From: Theristus sp. LFF4_11
Taxonomy: Eukaryota > Nematoda > Chromadorea > Monhysterida > Xyalidae
Assembly: GCA_030248135.1 (NCBI GenBank)
Contig: JASANC010005328.1
Coordinates: 1 to 64,000, forward strand
Direction of reading: 5' to 3'
Length of the DNA stretch: 64,000 nucleotides
Position 1 is the first letter of the stretch, and each line of letters starts with the position of its first letter. The notes under the pieces are model-generated. The model was not told the origin of the DNA. It saw only the letters and a program-made list of their open reading frames with translations, and did not search any database. Made by a program: the position numbers and the translations under genes. This document shows positions 12,234 to 24,100 of the stretch, piece after piece.

Positions 12234-12382
12234 GAGGTTGCTTGCAATGAGTCGTTATAGGTTCCTAATCCTAAGCCAAGCCTTTTTGATAACGTCAAAC
12301 TGATCATTTTCACCATATCAAAAAGGCTTCTCTTAGGATTAGGCTTAGGATTAGAAACCTACAACTCCTTGCAAGCAACCTC
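12234..12382. mobile_element. Foldback element containing telomere-like repeats
   Basis: The ends GAGGTTGCTTGCAA and TTGCAAGCAACCTC are inverted. Inside, CCTAATCCTAAGCC on the left mirrors TTAGGATTAGGCTTAGG on the right around TATCAAAAAGGCTT and a short loop. The right half matches 1050-1132. Confidence 0.8.
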
Positions 12383-12464
12383 AGATCAAAAATTACAAAA
12401 ATCACTTTTAAGAATGTATACAATACAACCAAGCCAAATCGCCAAAAATCGGGCTCGCTCGACC

Positions 12465-12764
12465 CCAGTGGTCAGTTCTATAAAAAGTGAATAGTGCTTG
12501 AAAAGTGAATAGTTCTACTCCAGGGTGTCCCAAAATTTAGACCTTGACAAATTCCGGTTGAATACTTGAACCACAAGTTCATCTTTGACCGAAGTTTCCC
12601 ATTGATTGGATTGATATTTCTAATTTCCACGCAAAACTGTTTGTCTTTGAAGCTCATGTCTTGATTATTTTTTCAGAATTTCTCAAAGACTAACTTTTGG
12701 AACACCCTGGAGTAAAAATGTTCACTTTTCAAACACTATTCACTTTCATAGAACTGACCACTGG
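12465..12764. mobile_element. 300-bp MITE with ~63-bp terminal inverted repeats
   Basis: Begins CCAGTGGTCAGTTCTAT and ends with its reverse complement; the inversion extends about 63 bp to CTCCAGGGTGT. The inner CAGGGTGTCCCAAAA resembles mariner-type ends, so this may be a mariner-like deletion derivative nested within, or merged with, another MITE. 12765-12950 carries further decayed CCAGTGG and AAAATGAGTGGTG fragments. Confidence 0.75.
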
Positions 12765-14741
12765 ACAGTGGTCTTTTTTTTGTAAAAATGAGTGGTGTCT
12801 GAAAATTGAGAAGTTTTACTCCAGTGGCCAGTTGGATAAAAGTGAGAAGTTTAAGGACTTGAGGTTTGAGGAGTTTTACTCACTTTTGCTCTCTACTCAA
12901 AAGAAAACGGGTTTTGTGAAAATGAGTGGTGAAGAGTTTAAAGTTTAAAATTTAGAATTTGCCGGATCCATCCCTACTGGCAGCCACGTGATTTTAAAGT
13001 GGACGATGCTGCATATCAGTTTACCACTCAAGACAAAAATAGTGAACGAATTACAATTGAACAGAACGCTAAATTGAAGCAACGCTCACTGATCACTTGC
13101 CAAATGCGTAGCGCTGTTTGCAGAACAACGAAACCAACAAAACACTGAAATGAATTTGTCACACCATTGAACAGCGAGAGGAATTAAGTGGTGAATTCAC
13201 GCTAAGCTAGGGTCTCGGCTTTTCCGGGCCGGATCCGGCAAGTTTGCTCACAATAAAGCTTCACAAAGCCAACCTTCTTGTCCATCAAGAATAGGTCGAG
13301 AGATAAGCAGTGGAATCATAGGACGGCGCCGAAAGCAATATTCAGCTTTTGTCATTTGCCGCAATTTCGTTGATTGATGTTAATTTTTTCCAAGTTATTT
13401 CAGGATACGTTCTTCATTGTCGATTTTGTGTGATTGAAAACAAACATTGAATCGGCAGGATTATTCAACACCTCACTGCCAGAAACAATGCTTATTCTCG
13501 ATCTTCACATGAATATTGAATTTTTCGTCCAATATCATTTGTCAATTCCGTTCTCCGAATCAATAAATTTTGTTTCCGTGCACACCACACCACAACAATT
13601 GAATAATTGATGCGAATCATGTTGAAAGTCGACGAAAGTTGAGTAAAGTGAATTTGTGAATTTTGTGTCTCATAATTTCCAGACCAGATCCAATCCAACC
13701 GCAATGAATCGAAAAGCAGCCAACACACAAAGCAAGATTTAAAAGAAGCGAAGAAAGAAACGAAGAATCAAATCCTATTTAAAGTTTTGATCCTAGTCAT
13801 AGTTGGGTTGCCTGATCAAGGAAAAATTGAAACATCGGGATGGGATGGCTGCGGCTGATTTGAAGGATGTAGCAGCACGTATATACAATAGGCATTTTTT
13901 TCACCAAAAATTAACCAATTTTTTGCTCGAAATTCTTGAAAATTTCCGCGAATATTTTTGCTAGTTTTCAAAGATACACAAAAATAGGATAGGGGCCAAC
14001 AAATACCAACACCAAGTTAACCAAAAGAACCAACAACCACTCATTTTGCTTTTGCGTTAACCGTAGTACCGTATATGCCGTGCGCCGTACAGTGGTCAAA
14101 AATTACGGTATTTATTTTATCACTCTATGGTTTCCCACGAAAAGAATTACACGCAAAGTTTCAGAATCTTGGAAGCCGAGTGAAGCAAACAACCAATGAG
14201 CATGGTGTGTTTGAGCCAATCATCGTACAGAGTTGCACAGTGTCGTTCAATAACACTCGCACAAAGTTTCGAATTATGGGTTCAGTTTTGAGAAAGTGCG
14301 GTGTGTAGTTTTGCTGCCCGAATGTAAGATGAGCTGTAAAATGTAAAAAAGTTACTCAAGTGGCAAGCAGTGCGTTATTGTTTCTGTTGGAGTTGGAATG
14401 CAGACCTTGCTTGCTTTCTCGTACCACGATCCTCTGTTGTGCAGTTGTTGTTGCAGAACAATACGATACACTTTAGTGAGTTCATCTGGGTGTCCAGAGT
14501 AGACTCCAGGAGACTCAGAGAGCACTGAACGATAGATGACACATTCACTTTCAAACTTTATATTTCATAACAGAACCATTATTTTGACTGGAATTCAATA
14601 TCACAAACACAAAACTCCTGAAAACGTCATGAATTTGAAGAAGTGCCTGTGGCTGTGGCATCTTGCCATTTTGGAACTGATTTTTCAAATGTGATTTTTT
14701 TAAACCTGGCTGTTCTTTTTGTTTGGTTTGTGCACTCATCA

Positions 14742-14789
14742 GCGGCATTCATGAAGCAGAATTTAGTGACGTGTTGATGTAGCTATGCG
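14742..14789. mobile_element. Partial GCATTCATGAAGCAG MITE
   Basis: Only the left end and part of the interior are present: GCGGCATTCATGAAGCAG, then TTTAGTGACG and AGCTATGCG. Compare the full copies at 20226 and 24754. Confidence 0.6.
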
Positions 14790-15249
14790 TTTTTCTCTTT
14801 CCAGTTTGATTTTTAAAAACTGACACTTTATATCTTCTTGTCCGCATCATTTCAACGAAATGATTGTGTTTACTCTACTCACTCAGGCACTGAAAAAATG
14901 CATCAAAATCAAATAGAAATTTTGTTCAGTGAAAAAATGTTATCAAATCGAAAAAAGTTATCAACAGAACGTTACGAATTGTTTTGGCAGTTGGTTTGAG
15001 TTTGGCACCGTTCTTCCAAATAAGAATGATTCGAAATGCACAAGTTACAAAAATCTGAAATAATCATTGATTTTCATTGTCTCTTCTCTACTAACGCTAT
15101 TCTTCAACGTTTGTTTGTTCATTTTCACAAAAACTGTATGTTGTGTTCCTGTGGTGAACAACACAGTTGTTCCTCATTTCAGCCAGTTTTCACAACTAAC
15201 TGAATCGTTTCCTCGAGCCCAACAACGCCAACGCTAATATACTCCCAAA

Positions 15250-16196
<947 letters not shown>

Positions 16197-18198
16197 GCTA
16201 CCTGCGTGATCCGGGTCGTTTTGTTTCTGCGTTTTGTGGAGTTCTCCCATCTGTTTGTTGGTTTTTTTTTGGTTTTTTTCCTCGGCTGTATCAAATCTGT
16301 GGATGTTTTGGACACTGTACAATGATTGTCGAAGTGTAAAAAGTGCTTCTTGAGTTGCTTTTTTGATTTTCCGAATTTCCATCATTCACACAGTGCGTAG
16401 ATTTGTTGTTTAGAAAAAATATAACAGAGTGATTTTGTAGGTAGGAGGGTGTGGCAGTGTTTACTTCATTCGAGAAAAACTGAATGCTTTTTCTATAATT
16501 TATATGTCCATCTCCATCCTCCATTTTCTGTCTATTCCATAAAAAATCTGAATGATTTGCAGTGCATAAGATCAGTATACTCATTTTGTTTTTCGTGCAA
16601 GTTCGTTTTTTGGTTTCTTTTTGTGCACTGACTTTTGAAGTTGTCTTGTTTTTTGATGATTGAACTGCTCATTTTGATCATGATTGCATTTTCGGTGGCA
16701 TGCACAATTTGAATGGAACATTATTTGTGTGTTGTTTTTGTCGATCTTGCAGTTTTCATGTAAACCAACATTATATTAAGTCTTAACTCCATAACATAGC
16801 TGATTGGTTGATGCATGCACTCTGTGCAGGAATTGCTGTGAAGGCGGAGTTTGTTTGCATAGAATCCATGCATCACGTCTGACCCCAACCAATCAGCTAT
16901 TTGGATATGTTATAGAGTATGACTGTATTCATCACATAAACGCAATCAACAGTGGTGAACATTTTCACGCAAAATGCAACGGTTGAACAAATGAAATTTC
17001 AACAGTTATCGGACTGGTTTTTGATGATTTTTTAATGAGGCTGTATTTTCAACGTTTTGCTTGATAATCTCGAGCAGCAGCAGCCGCGGATGCCCGCTGA
17101 TATTGTTTTTTCCTTTGCCGTTTATGGATTTGTGTTTTGTTTGTTGACTGTGTGTGTAGATTGTTTACGTAGCACAACGCGTGTTTGACGTTGCTTTCAA
17201 AAACACAAATGAACAAGGGTTTTATATAACACGTGACTGGACGTTTGAGCAGTCGTCGACAAAGGAAAAGTATGCGCAAAAGATTATGAAAATCAGCAAC
17301 AAAGCACGGGAGCACTGAGGATGAACGACAACCAACGCCAGCTATTTGTTTCAATATTTTTTGCTGGCCATAACTAGTCATTAAAGCTCCAATGTTGTGT
17401 CGGTCCGTTGCTCTGTTTGGGGCACCCATAATGCAATAAAGCTGTCTGGTACAGTGTGGCAATAATTGGTTGATGGTTCTTTGTGTGTCCCCAGACCAAA
17501 GCCGTTTGACAGCAAAATGTCACAGTTTATGCCGTTTTAATATGTGTCCACCAACCTTTTGTAATCATATCATTCATTCAAAATGTGCAGTATGTTCATA
17601 CGCCAGGCATGATGGGTAATCGTAAATTTGTGGTCGCACACCAGGGTTTTTATGCACTTTGCGGTAAATGCAGCGCAAGCCTATATGTTGTTATGCTGCC
17701 GCTGCGTGTGTCAGGTGATGATAGCGCGTGAAACATCATGTTGATCGGAGGTTTTCAACGCAATCATCGTGCGCAGCATGGCACTGCAGGGTGGTCTGAT
17801 TGCTAAAGTAAATATAAACGCGAACAAGACGGGTTTCGGCTGCGGTACTGCACGAGGTTTTTTATTTGTTTTTAATGCCATTTTCATGGCTCGAATTATT
17901 TTGGAACTTTTATGCTTTTCAGACTGCATAAAATGCGACATGGATGCACATTGTGTGCCAGACGCGAGCGCACCGCGACACCGGTTGGTGGAGTTTGTGC
18001 GCACGGCAAAGTGTGACATAGTCTGATATTTATTCCAGTTGTTTATACGCGTGAACATTCTTACCGTTCCATTGGAACTGACGAGTTGCATGCATTCGCC
18101 TTTGTGGTGAAATACGATTGCTGTGCGGTGTACAAGCAGCTTTGAGCACAATGTGGTGCGTCTGTTGTGCTCGTGCATGATCATCCTCATCCGTCGCC
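16197..18198. other. Intergenic region between LC8 gene and BCAS3
   Basis: Holds the LC8 3' untranslated region and presumably the BCAS3 promoter. One full MITE is present at 16785-16919. The open frames on both strands between 17050 and 18330 have no recognisable domain, and the ATG at 18199 is the first supported coding start. Confidence 0.6.
16785..16919. mobile_element. CTGATTGGTTG MITE
   Basis: About 135 bp with ends ATAACATAGCTGATTGGTTG and its inverted counterpart CCAACCAATCAGCTAT...ATGTTAT. The middle is a weaker palindrome around AGAATCCATGCATCACG. Confidence 0.75.
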
Positions 18199-21100
18199 AT
18201 GTCCGACCGCCCGCCCTCGCAGCTGGCGCCGTCCACTGCACCGTTCTCGCATGTGCATTCCGTGAAGCCGCAGGCCGTGCCGTTAGTGTCTCTTTTGCTT
18301 CTCTTGTACAGTCCACTTCTATGATCAATCAATCAGTCTATTCTGCAGTCGCACTCTAAATTGTAGCCTATCAGCTGATTGGTTGGTGATCATGTGATGC
18401 GTGCTTTCTGTGAATGCGTTACTGTGGGGTCGGAGTCTGTCCTGCAGCACAAAAGGCATGCATCATAAACCATAACCAATCCGCTGATTGCCTATAATTT
18501 ATAGTGCGATTTAGAGCTAGCTGATTGGTTGATGATCATGTGATGCATGCTTTGCGTGTAGGCGTTACTGTGGAGATAGAGATGGAGACTGTTTAGCACC
18601 GAAAACGTGCATCACGTGATCATCACCAACCATTCGGGTGGTTACATATGATATCGAAATAGACTGCAATGCAACGACAGAGGTTGCGAAAAGTGTCTTT
18701 TGAACGTGGACGAGCGTTTGTAGACTTGCCACTTAGCGCATTTGCCACTGATCAATTGTTTCAGTGATCAATTGAATTGTTTTCCTTTCGAGTGGAGTGG
18801 CCATAGCAGTGCCATTTTTTTTCTTGAACTGCTGGCGTTCAACCTCTCCACCGTTCACCCCCAACTCGTGTTGTTGCAGTGAGCCGTCGTTCATGCACAG
18901 CGTGGCCGAGCTGATGCACGACGTGATGCCGCAGGCGTCGGCGTCCGCACACAAACCGGAGCAGGAGCGCGTCGACTGGGTGGCGTTTCAGGACGCCGAT
19001 CTTACCGGTACCTGTTCGTGTTTCAAATTCATCATGCGTGTATTTCCCAGTTGACGGTTGTTCGCTTGAACTGGACCGGAGTCACTTAGCTGATTGGTTG
19101 GTGATCACGTGATGCGTGCATTCTGTGCGAACCAACCTCCGCCACCGCAGCAATCCATGCACAGAATGCATGCATCAGCCAATTAGCTAATTGAATATGT
19201 TATAGAGTTCGTCTGTAAGTGTTGTGTCATGAGGGAGTCAGCAAGTTCAGTGTCTGATTGGCACACCTTCGTGCTGCCCAGCCGGATGGAGGCCTCAACA
19301 TTCTTCAACTCCAATTTCCCCTCGTTTCAGACGCGCGCTACCAGCACGATCTCGCGTCGTTGACCGGCGGCGAGCGTGTGCCGCTGCTGATGACGCTCGG
19401 CCTTGCAAAGGGATACCAACTGTGGGCACTGATGGTCGGTGGCGGTTGGCCCGATGGTCATCTGAAAACGTTTTTTTTGTTTTTTTTGCAAAATTCGGTT
19501 GAGGTTGTTGTTTCAGGCGAGCGGCGACTGTCACCTGCTGCTGTCGGATCGCGTCGGCCCAGTTCACTTTCTGCGTTTCATTCCGCACGCGGAGCCGTGT
19601 GAGTGTTTTTTTTTGATTTCCACACAACGTCAGCGGTCTTGTGCACTTTTGGTTTACTTCACACACCAATACTCATCAGAACATAATTCTGAACACGCAC
19701 AGCAGAGATAGTTGGAAAAGCAGTTTCATGCTTGACGTGGGACTTCAAAATAAGTGAAGTGACCCGAATCCTTGAGGTACGATTGTGTCGCTTTAGCACT
19801 TTTGAAATCCCGCATCAAGCACTGAACGAAATTCCGTTGCGCTGATGCAAACGCATCAAATCAAGTCGCAGAATCAAAAGTAAACGAAACAAAAAGACAA
19901 AAAATAAGCACAACAGTATCGTCATGATATCAGTCAATCAATGGACTGCATTATCTGCAGGTTTTCCATCAGTGTCCGTCCAGTCGAGCGTGCAGGAGCA
20001 GCTGAGCGGAGAGCGCCCGCTGGTGGGCGTCGTGGACGCGCTCGCAGCGACCGGCGGCGTCCGAGCGGCCTGCACGCTGTCCGTTGTGTCCGTGCGCACC
20101 GGCAGGCACGTGCACACGATGCGCTTCGAGCAGTCCGTGCTCGACTTCAACGCCAACTCACGGTGTGCTGTTGGTGTTCTGCTGTACACGGAGATTGTTG
20201 TGTGAAAATTGATGAAAATCTGAAGGCGCATTCATGAAGCAGTATTTAGTGACGCGTAGCTGTGTTAAAAATACTGCTTCATGAATGCGGCTCGTTTTTT
20301 TACAAACGTTTCATGGAACTTCATGATTACATCGCTTTTCAGGGCCTTGGTTGTTGTATTCTCTGGGAAAATAATCATCTGTGATACGTTCACTTTCAAG
20401 GAGCAGATCTGCATTAATGGTAAGAACAAAACGAACTGAAGTCTCCGTTGCTTTGCCGTAACGACGAAAGTATCCGCTTCTTCAGGTGCTTTCAAACACG
20501 ATGACCAGTCTCTGGCGTCCGCAAACAGTCTCAGCAGCACTTGTTTTGCGTACGCCGATGCAAAGGTCAGCAACGCACTCGCTTTCATTTTTCAGTTCAA
20601 TTCTGAAACTCGTAATTTTTGCTCACTTGTTAGCTGTCCGCATCCGTTCAATCGTGTGGTGGCGTTTGTACATTGGAGTCGCCGCCCACCTACACTAGTC
20701 ACGTGATAAATGCGGCAAAGGTACAGTCAAATCAAACTGTTGAAATTTTTGCTTTGAAAAAATCAATTAGTTCGACGTTTCTATTCAAAGCAGCTAAATC
20801 GGCGAATTTTGCAGAATTTGAGTTTCACTGACGGTGTAGTAGCAATTGTGCCAATGATTTTTCCAGACTAAAAACTCTGATTGTAACCAGTGATGAGACA
20901 TCTGTCCAACAGCAAAGCCATCTTTCAGAACCTCGGCAAGAGCGTAACAGCACTTGGCGAGACGGTGGTGACGAGTCTTTCATCGTCCGGCGGCAGTGCG
21001 GCGAGTGGCGCCAGTGCTCGCAGCTCGCCAACGACGCTCGAGCATCCTCCAATTGGCGTGGTCACTGTCGTCGATCTCACGAGATACCAGCAGGCACACG

Positions 21101-24100
21101 CAGACGCGGTAAGTGGCAGATTTCAGCTCATTGTTCTTCATGGCCCAGTGGGAAAAGTAGTGACGCAATTTGGCCGATCGAGCAGACTCGGTCGGGTGTG
21201 GACTCTATGTAGGAGCTGCGTCGATGTTGTTGACCACTGCCGCCAAAAGTGTTCCACTAATTTGGTGGGAGTGCAGCGTGGTTTTTTTCGACCACCCTCT
21301 GAACTCTGAACCCGCTTTGACGCTGGTGCACTTTGTAGCTCATTCTAGCGATCAATCGTATTTCAACCTGACTAGCTGATTGGTCGCATTAGCATGATTC
21401 AGCCAATCGCCACCGTTTCACGTTTCAGACTGGCGGTCCAGAGAGCGCGTCTGACGGTGTGCTGGCGCATTTCTGTGCGCACGCTGACGAGCCGATCGGT
21501 CGCATGCTGCTATCGCACATGAACACACTTTTGGTGACAAGTGCACTCAGTGGGACGCAGCTGAATGTGTTCGCACTACAGCCACACCCTGTGCACGCTG
21601 CGATGTCCGCTGTGCAACATTTGTACGTGCTGAATCGGGGACAGACGCCCGCAAAGGTTGGATGCAGTTTGATCTTGAATTTGAGAAGTAATAGGTGAAG
21701 TGGCCAAATGGGCTGAATGCAACTGGCTGTTTGAGTGCAGTTTAGTTCAGCTCAGCTAATCCGGTGCAGTTTGGTTTAGCTGATTGGGTGCAGTTTGGTT
21801 TGGCTGCTTGGGTTCTTTCTGGTTTAGCTGATCCGGTGCAGAGTGCTGATTGAGTGCAGTTGCTGTTTGCTTTGGCTGTTGGTGCAGTTCGGTTTTGCTG
21901 ATTGCGTGCAGCTTGGCTTATCACGTTAGTCTGCGTGCGTTCTCGCGTTGCAGATCATGGACCTGGCGCTGTCCGGCGACCTCCGTTGGCTGGCGGCAAG
22001 CACCAACCACGGCACGACGCACGTGTTCGCGGTCACGCCCTACGGCGGCGCAGCGACGATGCGAACGCACGCCACTGCGAAACTGACCAACCGAGAGTCG
22101 AGATTCTACAAAAGCGCCGGCTTGGACGCGATCGAGTTCGCACAGGCGCAGCAGCAGCAGCCGTGCGCGCAACACGCGTCGTCGCCGGCGTCCGGCAGTC
22201 CGATCGGCGGCGGCACGCAGCTGCACACGGGCGCACATCGCGGTTGGCGCCGGCGTTCTGTTTGCTTTCGGTTCAGTGTTCAGTTTTATTCAGCACTGAA
22301 GTCAGAAGTGCATGGACGAAATGAACAAAGTGATATGAAATTACAGAGCTACAGATCAACTGCTGTTGGGTAGATTGTCGCTATGAACACGCCTTTGTTA
22401 TTCACAAGCTGCAGCTGGCTGCATTTTTTACGATGCAGAACGTTTTTTATTCGTGTTTGTTTTGCAGGTGTACCATTGACCAAAGAGTACCACCCGAGCA
22501 TTCACGCGACCCACTTGAGTTTGGCACGATCCAGCGTCAATTCACGCTTGCCGCCGTATGCACAGCCGACGACCGCCTATGCGGCCAGCAAAGTGCACGT
22601 GAGTAAATTGAGAGCAGCATCGTAATTCTGAAGATCTGTAAAGACAAACGCTTGGTCTCGATACTTGCAATCTAAGTTTAGCAATGTCAGTCTTGTTGGC
22701 TGTCAAGAGCACGACATGCTGCTGTCGGCATGTGCAATGTCAAAGCACTGCTCGCTTGTTGAACAAACAGCACGACCGTCGAAACTATGAACTGCTGTGC
22801 ACCGTTGTCCCTATTGATTTGCTTTTCAGCAGCAAATGCTCGCGCCGGCGACTCTGAGCGCGCGTGCAGCGGACATGGTGGTGCCTGCGACGTCCTCCAG
22901 CCAGTCATCATCCGCCAGTCGCAGACGTGACAGCAGCTACGAAGGGCCGTGTATGATTCGTGCCAGGTTTGCGCCGCCCATCGGCTGTGGCGCACCGGCG
23001 ATGCGGCATGCTGATTCTAATGAAAGTGCGTCTCACCACGATCTTGGTGGTTTGCTAAAATTTTTCCTTTAGATTTACAGACGGACTTTTATCTTTGCTA
23101 CCAGCAGCTGACTGCTGTGTTTTTTGGTATTTCCTGCAAATTATTCGCTCATCAGCGAGCTGCATTTGCTGCGTTTAAAAAATATGCAACAATAATTAAC
23201 CAGTGTAAATTGAATCCAATATCCAATCATGAAACACTCATTGTTTTACACGTTTCAGGCCACGACAGTCTCTTTCTGTTGAACAGCCAAGGTCAACTGA
23301 TTGAGTATTCGCTGAGCGTTGAGCCGGACGAGAACGCCAGCAACAAAGTCACCAGTCAATCGCCGGTCCGATTGAGACTGCTCCCCTCTGCCTTGTGGTC
23401 GTTGACACGGTTGGTTGGTCGTTTTCGTGGCAAGTTACACCGGAACTTCAGAACTTGGTGGGGTTTACTGCCGTTTTAATAGGGCACTCAGTTCAGTGTT
23501 TAGGTTTCGTTTAGGTTGTTAGGCGCATTGCTCATTCGGTTCGCTTTTGTCGGGATTTGTTGTTTTCTATTGTTTGAAAAGAGATGCAGATGTTCTCTTT
23601 GACGTGTTGAAAACTCAACTCACCAAGTCTCCACTGGAGACGTAGGCTCGATGCTCGAAGCCCACTCGCGATTTCAAAACGGTTTCCGATGATGCCTGCA
23701 TTTCTTTCTAGACAAATAGAACTCGGCCATTCGCCAGTTTGTTTGATTCTAATAAGCCGACTGCATGTCTGTTCACCGTCACCACCGTTTCCACTGCAGC
23801 ACCCGCCAAACGCCTGACGTGCACAGTCCGTTGCCTGGCGACCACCCACTGCTCTCGGCAGCTTCACTGGTGGCGCACGCATGCCACGATCGTGCCAGCA
23901 GTCACCACGTGACGTCAACACTCGCCAACGAACAGTCAGCGCAATCCGTCGCCAGTAAACAGGCACGACACAGGAGACTGGCCGTGAAGTTGTCGGACAA
24001 AACCGCCAGCTCTGCGTCACGCTCTTGGGTGTCTCAGGTGCGCAATGAGTTTTGTGGTGGGTGTAGTCTCAAGTGGGATTGCATGGTGTATGACCTATTT

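Larger units (their letters stand above)
9320..15249. other. Repeat-rich intergenic region between RBM26 and the LC8 gene
   Basis: No coding region can be supported. 9320-10430 is AT-rich and probably includes the RBM26 promoter. 10498-12145 holds tandem GC-rich units and a long inverted repeat; 12234-12382 and 12465-12764 are foldback elements; 12765-12950 repeats fragments of the last one; 12960-15249 shows little apart from a partial MITE at 14742. No promoter element could be fixed. Confidence 0.7.
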
